From Bos javanicus (Eukaryota > Chordata > Mammalia > Artiodactyla > Bovidae): a stretch of DNA of 64,000 nt. Where the stretch lies: the NCBI RefSeq assembly GCF_032452875.1, contig NW_026893841.1, positions 1 to 64,000 of the forward strand, given 5' to 3'. Under the pieces are notes generated by a model, which had not been told where the DNA came from, made no database searches, and saw nothing but the letters and a program-made list of their open reading frames with translations. The position numbers and the translations under genes were made by a program. How positions within the stretch are numbered: position 1 is the first letter of the stretch; every line of letters begins with the position of its first letter. Below, in pieces: positions 33,042-47,200 of the stretch.

Positions 33042-33685
33042 ATGATCAGTGTGTGACACCAAACATGATCAGCACATGATCAGTCACATAATCAATGCAT
33101 GATAAGCCAGGTGATCAGTGAATGATCAATTATGTGATCATTGCATGATCAGCCACGTGAGCAGTGCATGATAGCCCCGTGATCAGTGCATGATCAGTCA
33201 CGTGATCAGTGCATGATCAGTTACCTGATCAGTGCGTTTTCAGTCACGTGACCAGTGCATGGTAGCTACGTGATCATTGCATGATCATCCACGTAATCAG
33301 TGCATGATAGCCACGTGATCAGTGCAATATAGCCACGTGATCAGTGCATGATAAGTCACCTGATGGGGGTATGATCGGTCACGTGACCGGTACATGTTAG
33401 CTTCATGATCATTGCATGATCAGCCAAGTGATCAGTGCATGATAGCCACTTGATCAGGGCATAATCAGTCACGTGACCAGTGCATGATCAGTCACGTAAT
33501 CAGTGCATGATAGCCAAGTGATCAGTGCATGATCACTTACGTGAGCAGTGTATGATCAGCCACGTGATCAGTGCATGTTCAGACACGTGAACAGTGTATG
33601 ATCAGCCACGTGATCAGTGCATGATCAATCACGTGATCAGTGTATGATCAGCCACGTGAACAGTGCATGCTCAGTCACGTGATCA
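33042..33685. repeat. 23-bp monomer array
   Basis: Variant-rich monomers with TGCGTTTTCAGTCACG and CACTTGATCAGGGC changes. Confidence 0.9.
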
Positions 33686-33929
33686 GGGCCTGCTGAGCTG
33701 CGTGATTACTGTCTGCTCATCTGCTTGACAATTGCCAGCTGAGCTGCACGATTCCTGCCTGTCATCTGCTTGACAATTGCCAGCTGTGCTGCGTAATTCC
33801 TGCCTGCTCAGCTGCTTGATTATTGCCAGCTGAGCAGCATGATTCCTCACAGCTGAGTTCCATAATTATTGCCTGCTGACTGTTTGATTCGTGCCTACTC
33901 AGCTCTTTGTTTATTACCTCCAGAGGCAC
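33686..33929. repeat. 46-bp block, CCAGAGG subtype; last before a 16.8-kb gap
   Basis: 244 bp. After it no 46-bp block occurs until 50731. Confidence 0.9.
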
Positions 33930-34780
33930 ATGATCAGTGTATGATAGCAAACATGATCAGCGCATGATCAATCACATGGTCTGTGCCATTAAGTCACGTG
34001 ATCACTACATGATAGTCATGTGATCAGTCCATGCTCAGTCACGGTATCAGTGCATGATCAGCCACGTGATCAGTGCATGATCTGTCACATGATTAGTGTA
34101 TGATCATCCACATGATCAGGGCATGGGCAGTCATGTGATCAGTGCATGATTAGACGTGATCAGTGCATTTGCAGTCTCATGGTCAGTGCATGATAGCGAC
34201 GTGATCAGTGCATGATCAGTCACCTGATGGGTGTATGATCATTCACGTGACCGGTACATGGTAGCTATAAGATCAGTGTATGACCAGCCATGTGATAAGT
34301 GCATGATAGCCACGTGATTAGTGCATGATCACCCACGTGATCAGTGCATGAATAGCCACATGATCAGTGCATGATCAATTACGTCATCAGTGCATGATCA
34401 GTCACGTGACCAGTACATGGTAACTGCGTGATTAGTGTATGACCAGCCAAGTGATCAGTGCATGATAGCCACGTGATCAGTGCATGATCAGTCACGTGAT
34501 CAGTGCATGATCAGTCACGTGATCAGTGCATGATCAGCCACATGATCAGTGCATGATCAATTACGTCATCAGTGCATGATCAGTGACGTTACCAGTACAT
34601 GGTAGCTGCGTGATCATTGCATGATCAGGTAAGTAGCAGTGCATAATAGCCGCATGATCAGTGTATGATCAGTCACGTGATCAGTGCATGATTATTCACG
34701 TGTTCAGTGCATGATCAGCCACGTGATCAGTGCATGATCAATTACGTGATCAGTGCATGATCAGTCACGTGACCAGTACA
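33930..34780. repeat. 23-bp monomer array leading into the 4.11-kb repeat
   Basis: Starts with the usual post-block landmarks (GTGCCATTAAGTCACGTG) and turns into the monomer order that then repeats every 4.11 kb. Contains CAGGTAAGT at 34626. Confidence 0.88.
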
Positions 34781-37700
34781 TGGTAGCTACATGATCATTG
34801 CATGATCAGCCAAGTGATCAGTGCATAATAGCCACGTGATCAGTGCATGATCAGTCATGTGATACGTGTGTGATCAGCCACGTGATCAGTGCATGATATC
34901 CACGTGATCAGTGAATGATAGCCACGTGATTAGTGCATGATAGCCACGTGATCAGTGCATGATCAGTCACGTGATACGTGTGTGTTCAGCCACGTGATCA
35001 GTGCATGATGAGTCAGGTGATCAGTGCAGGATTAATTACGTGATCAGTGCATGATCAGTCACGTGACAAGTACATGGTTTCTACATGATCATTGCATGAT
35101 CAGCCACGTGAGCAGTGCATGATAGCCACGTGATCAATGCATGATCAGTCACGTGATCAGTACATGATCAGTCACGTGAACAATGCATGATCATTTACGG
35201 GATCTGAGCATGATCAGTCACGTGACCAGTATATGTTAGCTACGTGAACATTGCATGACCAGCCAGGTGAGAAGTGCATGATAGCCACCTGATGTGTGCA
35301 TGATCAGTTACGTGAGCAGAGTATGATCAGCCACGTGATCAGTGCATGAGTGCCACGTGATCAGTGCATGATCAGTCACGTGACAGGTGTGTGGTAAGCC
35401 ACGTGAACAGTGCATGTTCAGCCACGTGATCAGTGCATGATATCCACGTGATCAGTGCATGATCAGTTACGTGAACAGTGTATGATTAGCCACGTCAGCA
35501 GTGCATGGTCAGACACGTGAACAGTGTATGATCAAACACGTGATCAGTGCATGATATCCACGTGATCAGTGCATGATGAGTCTCGTGAACAGTACATGAT
35601 CAGTCACGTGATCAGTGCATGATCAGCCACGTGATCAGTGCATGATCAGTCACGTGACCAGTATATGGTTGCTACGTGATCATTGCATGATCAGCCATGT
35701 GATCTGTGCATGATAGCCACGTGATCACTGCATGATAGCCATGTGATCAGTGCATGATCAGTCACGTGATCAGTGCATGATCAGCCACGTGATCAGTGCA
35801 TGACGAGGCACGTGATCAGTATGACCAGCCAAGTAATCAGTGCATGATAGCCACGTGATCAGTGCATGATGAGTCTCGTGAACAGTGCATGATCAGTCAC
35901 GTGATCAGTGCATAATCAGCCACATGATCAGTGCATGATCAATTACGTCATCAGTGCATGATCAGTCACGTGACCAGTACATGGTAGGTGCGTGATCATT
36001 GCATGATCAGGTAAGTAGCAGTGCATAATAGCCGCATGATCAGTGTATGATCAGTCACGTGATCAGTGCATGATTATTCACGTGTTCCGTGCATGATCAG
36101 CCACGTGATCAGTGCATAATAGCCACGTGATCAGTGCATGATCAGTCATGTGATACGTGTGTGATCAGCCACGTGATCAGTGCATGATATCCACGTGATC
36201 AGTGAATGATAGCCCCGTGATTAGTGCATGATAGCCACGTGATCAGTGCATGATCAGTCACGTGATACGTGTGTGATCAGCCACGTGATCAGTGCATGAT
36301 GAGTCAGGTGATCAGTGCAGGATTAATTACGTGATCAGTGCATGATCAGTCACATGACCAGTACATGGTTTCTACATGATAATTGCATGATCAGCCACGT
36401 GAGCAGTGCATGATAGCCACGTGATAAGTGCATGATCAGTCACATGATCAGTACATGATGAGTCACGTGAACAGTGCATGATCATTTACGGGATCTGAGC
36501 ATGATCAGTCACGTGACCAGTATATGGTAGCTACGTGAACATTGCATGACCAGCCAGGTGAGAAGTGCATGATAGCCACCTGATGTGTGCATGATCATTT
36601 ACGTGAGCAGAGTATGATCAGCCACGTGATCAGTGCATGAGTGCCACGTGATCAGTGCATGATCAGTCACGTGACAGGTGTGTGGTAAGCCACGTGAACA
36701 GTGCATGTTCAGCCACGTGATCAGTGCATGATATTCACGTGATCAGTGCATGATCAGTTACGTGAACAGTGTATGATCAGCCATGTCAGCAGTGCATGGT
36801 CAGACACGTGAACAGTGTATGATCAAACACTTGATCAGTGCATGATATCCACGTGATCAGTGCATGATGAGTCTCGTGAACAGTGCATGATCAGTCACGT
36901 GATCAGTGCATGATCAGCCACGTGATCAGTGCATGACCAGTCACGTGACCAGTATATGGTAGCTACGTGATCATTGCATGATCAGCCATGTGATCTGTGC
37001 ATGATAGCCACGTGATCACTGCATGATAGCCATGAGAGCAGTGCATGATCAGTCACGTGATCAGTGCATGATCAGCCACGTGATCAGTGCATGACGAGGC
37101 ACGTGATCAGTATGACCAGCCAAGTGATCAGTGCATGATAGCCACGTGATCAGTGTATGATCAGCCACGTGATCAGTGCATGATCAGCCACATGACCAGT
37201 GCATGATCAATTACGTGATCAGTGCATGAGCAGTCACGTGACCAGTACATGGTAGCTACGTGATCATTGCATGATCAGCCACGTGAGAAGTGCATGAAAG
37301 CCACGTCATCAGTGCATGATCAGCCACGTGATCAGTTCATAATCAGTCACGTGATCAGTGCATGGTCAGTCACGTGATCAGTGCATGATCATCCACGTGA
37401 TCAGTGCATGTGGAGTCATGTAGTCAATGCATGATAGCATCATAATCAGTGCTCGATCAGTCCTGTGATGAGTGTATGATCAGCCAAGTGACCAGTGCAT
37501 GATAGCCACGTGATCAGTGCATGCTCAGTCACGTGATCTGTACTTGATCAGCCACGTGAGCAGTGCATGATAGCCACGTGATCAGTGCATGATCAGTCAC
37601 GTGATCAGGGCATGATCAGTCATGATCTGTGCATGATCAATTACGTTAACTTTGCATGATCAGTCACGTGCAGTACATGTTAGCTACGTGATCATTGCAG

Positions 37701-38891
37701 GATCAGCCACGTGAGCACTGCATGATAGACACGTGATCATTGCATGATCAGCTACATGAGCAGTGTATGATCAGCCACGTGATCAGTGCATGATCAGACA
37801 CGTTAACAGTGTATGATCAGCACGTGATCAGTGCATGATGCCACGCGATCAGTTCATGATTAGTCACGTGGTCTGTGCATGATAGTAACGTAATCAGTGT
37901 ATAATAGCCACGTGATCAGTGCATTATAGCCACGTGATCAGTGCATGATCAGTCACGTGATCTGTGCATGACCTGGCTCGTGAATAGTGTATGATCAGCC
38001 ACATGATCAGTGCATTATAGCCACGTGATCAGTGCATGATCAGTCAAGTGATCAGTGGGTTTGCAGTCTCATGGTCAGTGCATGATGAGCCACGTGATCA
38101 GTTCAAGATCAATCACGTGATGGGTGCATGATCATTCACGTGACCGGTACATGGGTGCTATATGATGACTGTATGACCAGCCACGTGAGAAGTGCATGAT
38201 AGCCATGTGATCAGTGCATGATCATCACGGGATCAGTGCATGAATAGTCACATGAACAGTGCATGATCAATTACGTGAAATGTGCATGATGAGTCACGTG
38301 ACCAGTACATGGTAACTGCCTGATCAGTGCATGACCAGCCAAGTGATCAGTGCATGATGGCCACGTGATATGTGCATGATCAGCCACGTGAGCAGAGTAT
38401 GATCAGCCATGTAATCAGTGCATGAGTGCCACGTTATCAGTGCATGATCAGTCACGTGACAGGTGTGTGATCAGCCACGTGAACAGTGCATGTTCACCAA
38501 GTGATCAGTGCATGATAGCCACGTGATCAGTGCAATATAGCCACGTGATCAGTACATGATCAGTCACCTGATGTGTATGATCGGTCACGTGATCAGTACA
38601 TGGTAGCTCATGATCATTGCATGATCAGTCACGTGATCAGTGCATGATAGCCACATGATCAGGGCAAGATCCATTACATGACCAGTGCATGATCAGTCAC
38701 GTGATCAGTACATGGTAGCTGCGTGATCATTGCATGATCAGGTGCGTGAGCAGTGTATGGTCAGCCACGTGATCAGTGTATGATCAGACACGTGAACAGT
38801 GTATGATCATCCACGTGTTCAGTGCATGTTATCCACGTGATCAGTGCAGGATCCACGTGATCACTTCATGATTATTCACGTGATCAGTACA
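34781..38891. repeat. 4.11-kb higher-order repeat, copy 1
   Basis: Begins at TGGTAGCTACATGATCATTG, which recurs at 38892 (+4111) and 43013 (+4121). The internal marker GTGCATAATAGCCACGTG occurs at 34821 and 36112, a sub-repeat of 1291 bp, and again with the same 1291-bp spacing in copy 2 (38932, 40223). Composed only of 22/23-bp monomers. Confidence 0.85.
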
Positions 38892-41800
38892 TGGTAGCTA
38901 CATGATCATTGCATGATCAGCCAAGTGATCAGTGCATAATAGCCACGTGATCAGTGCATGATCAGTCATGTGATACGTGTGTGATCAGCCACGTGATCAG
39001 TGCATGATATCCACGTGATCAGTGAATGATAGCCACGTGATTAGTGCATGATAGCCACGTGATCAGTGCATGATCAGTCACGTGATACGTGTGTGTTCAG
39101 CCACGTGATCAGTGCATGATGAGTCAGGTGATCAGTGCAGGATTAATTACGTGATCAGTGCATGATCAGTCACGTGACAAGTACATGGTTTCTACATGAT
39201 CATTGCATGATCAGCCACGTGAGCAGTGCATGATAGCCACGTGATCAATGCATGATCAGTCACGTGATCAGTACATGATCAGTCACGTGAACAATGCATG
39301 ATCATTTACGGGATCTGAGCATGATCAGTCACGTGACCAGTATATGTTAGCTACGTGAACATTGCATGACCAGCCAGGTGAGAAGTGCATGATAGCCACC
39401 TGATGTGTGCATGATCAGTTACGTGAGCAGAGTATGATCAGCCACGTGATCAGTGCATGAGTGCCACGTGATCAGTGCATGATCAGTCACGTGACAGGTG
39501 TGTGGTAAGCCACGTGAACAGTGCATGTTCAGCCACGTGATCAGTGCATGATATCCACGTGATCAGTGCATGATCAGTTACGTGAACAGTGTATGATTAG
39601 CCACGTCAGCAGTGCATGGTCAGACACGTGAACAGTGTATGATCAAACACGTGATCAGTGCATGATATCCACGTGATCAGTGCATGATGAGTCTCGTGAA
39701 CAGTACATGATCAGTCACGTGATCAGTGCATGATCAGCCACGTGATCAGTGCATGATCAGTCACGTGACCAGTATATGGTTGCTACGTGATCATTGCATG
39801 ATCAGCCATGTGATCTGTGCATGATAGCCACGTGATCACTGCATGATAGCCATGTGATCAGTGCATGATCAGTCACGTGATCAGTGCATGATCAGCCACG
39901 TGATCAGTGCATGACGAGGCACGTGATCAGTATGACCAGCCAAGTAATCAGTGCATGATAGCCACGTGATCAGTGCATGATGAGTCTCGTGAACAGTGCA
40001 TGATCAGTTACGTGATCAGTGCATAATCAGCCACATGATCAGTGCATGATCAATTACGTCATCAGTGCATGATCAGTCACGTGACCAGTACATGGTAGGT
40101 GCGTGATCATTGCATGATCAGGTAAGTAGCAGTGCATAATAGCCGCATGATCAGTGTATGATCAGTCACGTGATCAGTGCATGATTATTCACGTGTTCCG
40201 TGCATGATCAGCCACGTGATCAGTGCATAATAGCCACGTGATCAGTGCATGATCAGTCATGTGATACGTGTGTGATCAGCCACGTGATCAGTGCATGATA
40301 TCCACGTGATCAGTGAATGATAGCCCCGTGATTAGTGCATGATAGCCACGTGATCAGTGCATGATCAGTCACGTGATACGTGTGTGATCAGCCACGTGAT
40401 CAGTGCATGATGAGTCAGGTGATCAGTGCAGGATTAATTACGTGATCAGTGCATGATCAGTCACATGACCAGTACATGGTTTCTACATGATCATTGCATG
40501 ATCCGCCACGTGAGCAGTGCATGATAGCCACGTGATAAGTGCATGATCAGTCACGTGATCAGTACATGATGAGTCACGTGAACAGTGCATGATCATTTAC
40601 GGGATCTGAGCATGATCAGTCACGTGACCAGTATATGGTAGCTACGTGAACATTGCATGTCCAGCCAGGTGAGAAGTGCATGATAGCCACCTGATGTGTG
40701 CATGATCATTTACGTGAGCAGAGTATGATCAGCCACGTGATCAGTGCATGAGTGCCACGTGATCAGTGCATGATCAGTCACGTGACAGGTGTGTGATAAG
40801 CCACGTGATCAGTGCATGTTCAGCCACGTGATCAGTGCATGATATTCACGTGATCAGTGCATGATCAGTTACGTGAACAGTGTATGATCAGCCATGTCAG
40901 CAGTGCATGGTCAGACACGTGAACAGTGTATGATCAAACACGTGATCAGTGCATGATATCCACGTGATCAGTGCATGATGAGTCTCGTGAACAGTGCATG
41001 ATCAGTCACGTGATCAGTGCATGATCAGCCACGTGATCAGTGCATGACCAGTCACGTGACCAGTATATGGTAGCTACGTGATCATTGCATGATCAGCCAT
41101 GTGATCTGTGCATGATAGCCACGTGATCACTGCATGATAGCCATGAGAGCAGTGCATGATCAGTCACGTGATCAGTGCATGAACAGCCACGTGATCAGTG
41201 CATGACAGGCACGTGATCAGTATGAGCAGCCAAGTGATCAGTGCATGATAGCCACGTGATCAGTGTATGATCAGCCACGTGATCAGTGCATGATCAGCCA
41301 CATGACCAGTGCATGATCAATTACGTGATCAGTGCATTAGCAGTCACGTGACCAGTACATGGTAGCTACGTGATCATTGCATGATCAGCCACGTGAGAAG
41401 TGCATGAAAGCCACGTCATCAGTGCATGATCAGCCACGTGATCAGTTCATAATCAGTCACGTGATCAGTGCATGGTCAGTCACGTGATCAGTGCATGATC
41501 ATCCACGTGATCAGTGCATGTGGAGTCATGTAGTCAATGCATGATAGCATCATAATCAGTGCTCGATCAGTCCTGTGATGAGTGTATGATCAGCCAAGTG
41601 ACCAGTGCATGATAGCCACGTGATCAGTGCATGCTCAGTCACGTGATCTGTACTTGATCAGCCACGTGAGCAGTGCATGATAGCCACGTGATCAGTGCAT
41701 GATCAGTCACGTGATCAGTGCATGATCAGTCACGTAATCTGTGCATGATCAATTACGTTAACTTTGCATGATCAGTCACGTGACCAGTACATGTTAGCTA

Positions 41801-43012
41801 CATGATCATTGCAGGATCAGCCACGTGAGCACTGCATGATAGACACGTGATCATTGCATGATCAGCTACATGAGCAGTGTATGATCAGCCACGTGATCAG
41901 TGCATGATCAGACACGTTAACAGTGTATGATCAGCAACGTGATCAGTGCATGATGCCTACGTGATCAGTTCATGATTAGTCACGTGATCTGTGCATGACA
42001 GGAACGTAATCAGTGTATAAAATCCACGTGATCAGTGAATTATAGCCACGTGATCAGTTCATGATTAGTCACGTGATCTGTGCATGACCTGGCTCGTGAA
42101 CAGTGTATGATCAGCCACGTGATCAGTGCATTATAGCCACGTGATCAGTGCATGATCAGTCAAGTGATCAGTGCATGAACAGTCACGTGATCAGTGCATG
42201 ATGAGCCACGTGATCAGTTCAAGATCAATTACGTGATCAGTGCATGATCAGTCACGTGACCAGTACATGGATGCTACATGATGACTGCATGACCAGCCAC
42301 GTGAGCAGTGCATGATAGCCATGTGATCAGTGCATGATCATCACGGGATCAGTACATGATCAGTCACTTGAACAGTGCATGATCATTTACGTGAAATGTG
42401 CATGATGAATCACGTGACCAGTATATGGTAGCTACCTGATCATTGCATGACCAGCCACTTGAGCAGTGCATGATGGCCACGTGATATGTGCATGATCAGT
42501 TACGTGAGCAGAGTATGATCAGCCATGTAATCAGTGCATGAGTGCCACGTTATCAGTGCATGATCAGTCACGTGACAGGTGTGTGATCAGCCACGTGAAC
42601 AGTGCATGTTCACCAAGTGATCAGTGCATGATAGCCACGTGATCAGTGCAATATAGCCACGTGATCAGTACATGATCAGTCACCTGATGGGTGTATGATC
42701 AGTCACGTGACCGGTACATGGTAGCTTCATGATCATTGCATGATCAGCCACGTGATCAGTGCATGATAGCCACTTGATCAGGGCAAGATCCGTCACATGA
42801 CCAGTGCATGATCAGTCACGTGATCAGTGCATGATAGCTATGTGATCAGTGCATGATCAGTCATGTGATCAGTGTGTGATCAGCCACGTGATCAGTGCAT
42901 GGTCAGACACGTGAACAGTGTATGATCAGCCACGTGATCAGTGCATGTTATCCACGTGATCAGTGCAGGATAGCCACGTGATCACTTCATGATTATTCAC
43001 GTGATCAGTGCA
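38892..43012. repeat. 4.11-kb higher-order repeat, copy 2
   Basis: Same monomer order as copy 1, with rare variants retained in place (GGGATCTGAGCATG, CCAGCCAGGTGAGAAG, TGATGAGTCTCGTGAACAG). Differs from copy 1 by scattered substitutions, chiefly towards its right end. Confidence 0.85.
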
Positions 43013-44249
43013 TGGTAGCTACATGATCATTGCATGATCAGCCAAGTGATCAGTGCATAATAGCCACGTGATCAGTGCATGATCAGTCATGTGATACGTG
43101 TGTGATCAGCCACGTGATCAGTGCATGATATCCACGTGATCAGTGAATGATAGCCACGTGATTAGTGCATGATAGCCACGTGATCAGTGCATGATCAGTC
43201 ACGTGATACGTGTGTGATCAGCCACGTGATCAGTGCATGATGAGTCAGGTGATCAGTGCAGGATTAATTACGTGATCAGTGCATGATGAGTCACGTGACA
43301 AGTACATGGTTTCTACATGATCATTGCATGATCAGCCACGTGAGCAGTGCATGATAGCCACGTGATCAATGCATGATCAGTCACGTGATCAGTACATGAT
43401 CAGTCACGTGAACAATGCATGATCATTTAAGGGATCTGAGCATGATCAGTCACGTGACCAGTATATGTTAGCTACGTGAACATTGCATGACCAGCCAGGT
43501 GAGAAGTGCATGATAGCCACCTGATGTGTGCATGATCAGTTACGTGAGCAGAGTATGATCAGCCACGTGATCAGTGCATGAGTGCCACGTGATCAGTGCA
43601 TGATCAGTCACGTGACAGGTGTGTGGTAAGCCACGTGAACAGTGCATGTTCAGCCACGTGATCAGTGCATGATATTCACGTGATCAGTGCATGATCAGTT
43701 ACGTGAACAGTGTATGATTAGCCACGTCAGCAGTGCATGGTCAGACACGTGAACAGTGTATGATCAGCCACGTGATCATTGCATGATATCCACGTGATCA
43801 GTGCATGATGAGTCTCGTGAACAGTACATGGTCAGTCACGTGATCAGTGCATGATCAGCCACGTGATCAGTGCATGATCAGTCACGTGACCAGTATATGG
43901 TTGCTACGTGATCATTGCATGATCAGCCATGTGATCTGTGCATGATAGCCACGTGATCACTGCATGATAGCCATGTGATCAGTGCATGATCAGTCACGTG
44001 ATCAGTGCATGATCAGCCACGTGATCAGTGCATGACGAGGCACGTGATCAGTATGACCAGCCAAGTAATCAGTGCATGATAGCCACGTGATCAGTGCATG
44101 ATGAGTCTCGTGAACAGTGCATGATCAGTCACGTGATCAGTGCATAATCAGCCACATGATCAGTGCATGATCAATTACGTCATCAGTGCATGATCAGTCA
44201 CGTGACCAGTACATGGTAGGTGCGTGATCATTGCATGATCAGGTAAGTA
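43013..44249. repeat. 4.11-kb higher-order repeat, copy 3 (recognisable part)
   Basis: Follows copies 1 and 2 with their rare variants up to the CAGGTAAGT marker at 44240. Beyond that the order continues but the variants vanish (next entry). Confidence 0.82.
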
Positions 44250-47200
44250 GCAGTGCATGATAGCCACGTGATCAGTGCATGATCAGTCACGTGATCAGTG
44301 CATGATTAGTCACGTGATCCGTGCATGATCAGCCACGTGATCAGTGCATGATAGCCACGTGATCAGTGCATGATCAGTCACGTGATACGTGTGTGATCAG
44401 CCACGTGATCAGTGCATGATATCCACGTGATCAGTGCATGATAGCCACGTGATCAGTGCATGATAGCCACGTGATCAGTGCATGATCAGTCACGTGATCG
44501 TGTGTGATCAGCCACGTGATCAGTGCATGATGAGCCACGTGATCAGTGCATGATCAATTACGTGATCAGTGCATGATCAGTCACGTGACCAGTACATGGT
44601 TGCTACGTGATCATTGCATGATCAGCCACGTGATCAGTGCATGATAGCCACGTGATCAGTGCATGATCAGTCACGTGATCAGTACATGATCAGTCACGTG
44701 AACAGTGCATGATCATTTACGTGATCTGTGCATGATCAGTCACGTGACCAGTATATGGTAGCTACGTGATCATTGCATGATCAGCCACGTGAGCAGTGCA
44801 TGATAGCCACGTGATGTGTGCATGATCAGTTACGTGAGCAGAGTATGATCAGCCACGTGATCAGTGCATGAGTGCCACGTGATCAGTGCATGATCAGTCA
44901 CGTGACAGGTGTGTGATCAGCCACGTGATCAGTGCATGATCAGCCACGTGATCAGTGCATGATAGCCACGTGATCAGTGCATGATCAGTTACGTGATCAG
45001 TGTATGATCAGCCACGTGATCAGTGCATGATCAGACACGTGATCAGTGCATGATCAGCCACGTGATCAGTGCATGATATCCACGTGATCAGTGCATGATC
45101 AGTCACGTGATCAGTGCATGATCAGTCACGTGATCAGTGCATGATCAGCCACGTGATCAGTGCATGATCAGTCACGTGATCAGTGCATGATAGCTACGTG
45201 ATCATTGCATGATCAGCCACGTGATCAGTGCATGATAGCCACGTGATCAGTGCATGATAGCCACGTGATCAGTGCATGATCAGTCACGTGATCAGTGCAT
45301 GATAGCCACGTGATCAGTGCATGATCAGCCACGTGATCAGTGCATGATCAGCCACATGATCAGTGCATGATCAGCCACGTGATCAGTGCATGATCAGTCA
45401 CGTGATCAGTACATGATAGCTACGTGATCAGTGCATGATCAGCCACGTGATCAGTGCATGATAGCCACGTGATCAGTGCATGATCAGCCACGTGATCAGT
45501 GCATGATCAGTCACGTGATCAGTGCATGATCAGCCACGTGATCAGTGCATGATCAGTCACGTGATCAGTGCATGATCAGCCACGTGATCAGTGCATGATA
45601 GCCACGTGATCAGTGCATGATCAGTCACGTGATCAGTGCATGATCAGTCACGTGATCAGTGCATGATAGCTGCGTGATCATGCATGATCAGCCACGTGAT
45701 CAGTGCATGATAGCCACGTGATCAGTGCATGATCAGTCACGTGATCAGTGCATGATCAGTCACGTGATCAGTGCATGATCAGCCACGTGATCAGTGCATG
45801 ATCAGTCACGTGATCAGTGCATGATCAGCCACGTGATCAGTGCATGATAGCCACGTGATCAGTGCATGATCAGTCACGTGATCAGTGCATGATCAGCCAC
45901 GTGATCAGTGCATGATCAGTCACGTGATCAGTGCATGATCAGCCACGTGATCAGTGCATGATCAGCCACGTGATCAGTGCATGATCAGCCACGTGATCAG
46001 TGCATGATAGCCACGTGATCAGTGCATGATCAGTCACGTGATCAGTGCATGATCAGTCACGTGATCAGTGCATGATCAGCCACGTGATCAGTGCATGATA
46101 GCCACGTGATCAGTGCATGATCAGTCACGTGATCAGTGCATGATCAGTCACGTGACCAGTACATGGTAGCTACGTGATCATTGCATGATCAGCCACGTGA
46201 TCAGTGCATGATAGCCACGTGATCAGTGCATGATCAGTCACGTGATCAGTGCATGATCAGTCATGTGATCAGTGCATGGTAGCACGTGATCATGCATGAT
46301 CAGCCACGAGCAGTGCATGATAGCCACGTGATCAGTGCATGATCAGTCACGTGATCAGTGCATGATCAGTCACGTGATCAGTGCATGATCAGCCACGTGA
46401 TCAGTGCATGATCAGTCACGTGATCAGTGCATGATCAGCCACGTGATCAGTGCATGATTCACCACGTGATCAGTGCATGATAGCCGTGATCAGTGCATGA
46501 TAGCCACGTGATCAGTGCATGATCAGTCACGTGATCAGTGCATGATCAGTCACGTGACCAGTACATGATAGCTACATGATCATTGCATGATCAGCCACGT
46601 GATCAGTGCATGATAGCCACGTGATCAGTGCATGATCAGTCACGTGATCAGTGCATGATCAGTCACGTGATCAGTGCATGATAGCCACGTGATCAGTGCA
46701 TGATCAGTCACGTGATCAGTGCATGATCAGCCACGTGATCAGTGCATGATCAGTCACGTGATCAGTGCATGATCAGCCACGTGATCAGTGCATGATATCA
46801 CGTGATCAGTGCATGATAGCCACGTGATCAGTGCATGATCAGTCACGTGATCAGTGCATGATCAGTCACGTGATCATGTGTGATCAGCCACGTGATCAGT
46901 GCATGATGAGCCACGTGATCAGTGCATGATCAATTACGTGATCAGTGCATGATCAGTCACGTGATCAGTGCATGGTAGCTACGTGATCAGTGCATGATCA
47001 GCCACGTGATCAGTGCATGATAGCCACGTGATCAGTGCATGATAGCCACGTGATCAGTGCATGATCAGTCACGTGATCAGTGTGTGATCAGCCACGTGAT
47101 CAGTGCATGATATCCACGTGATCAGTGCATGATAGCCACGTGATCAGTGCATGATAGCCACGTGATCAGTGCATGATCAGTCACGTGATCAGTGTGTGAT

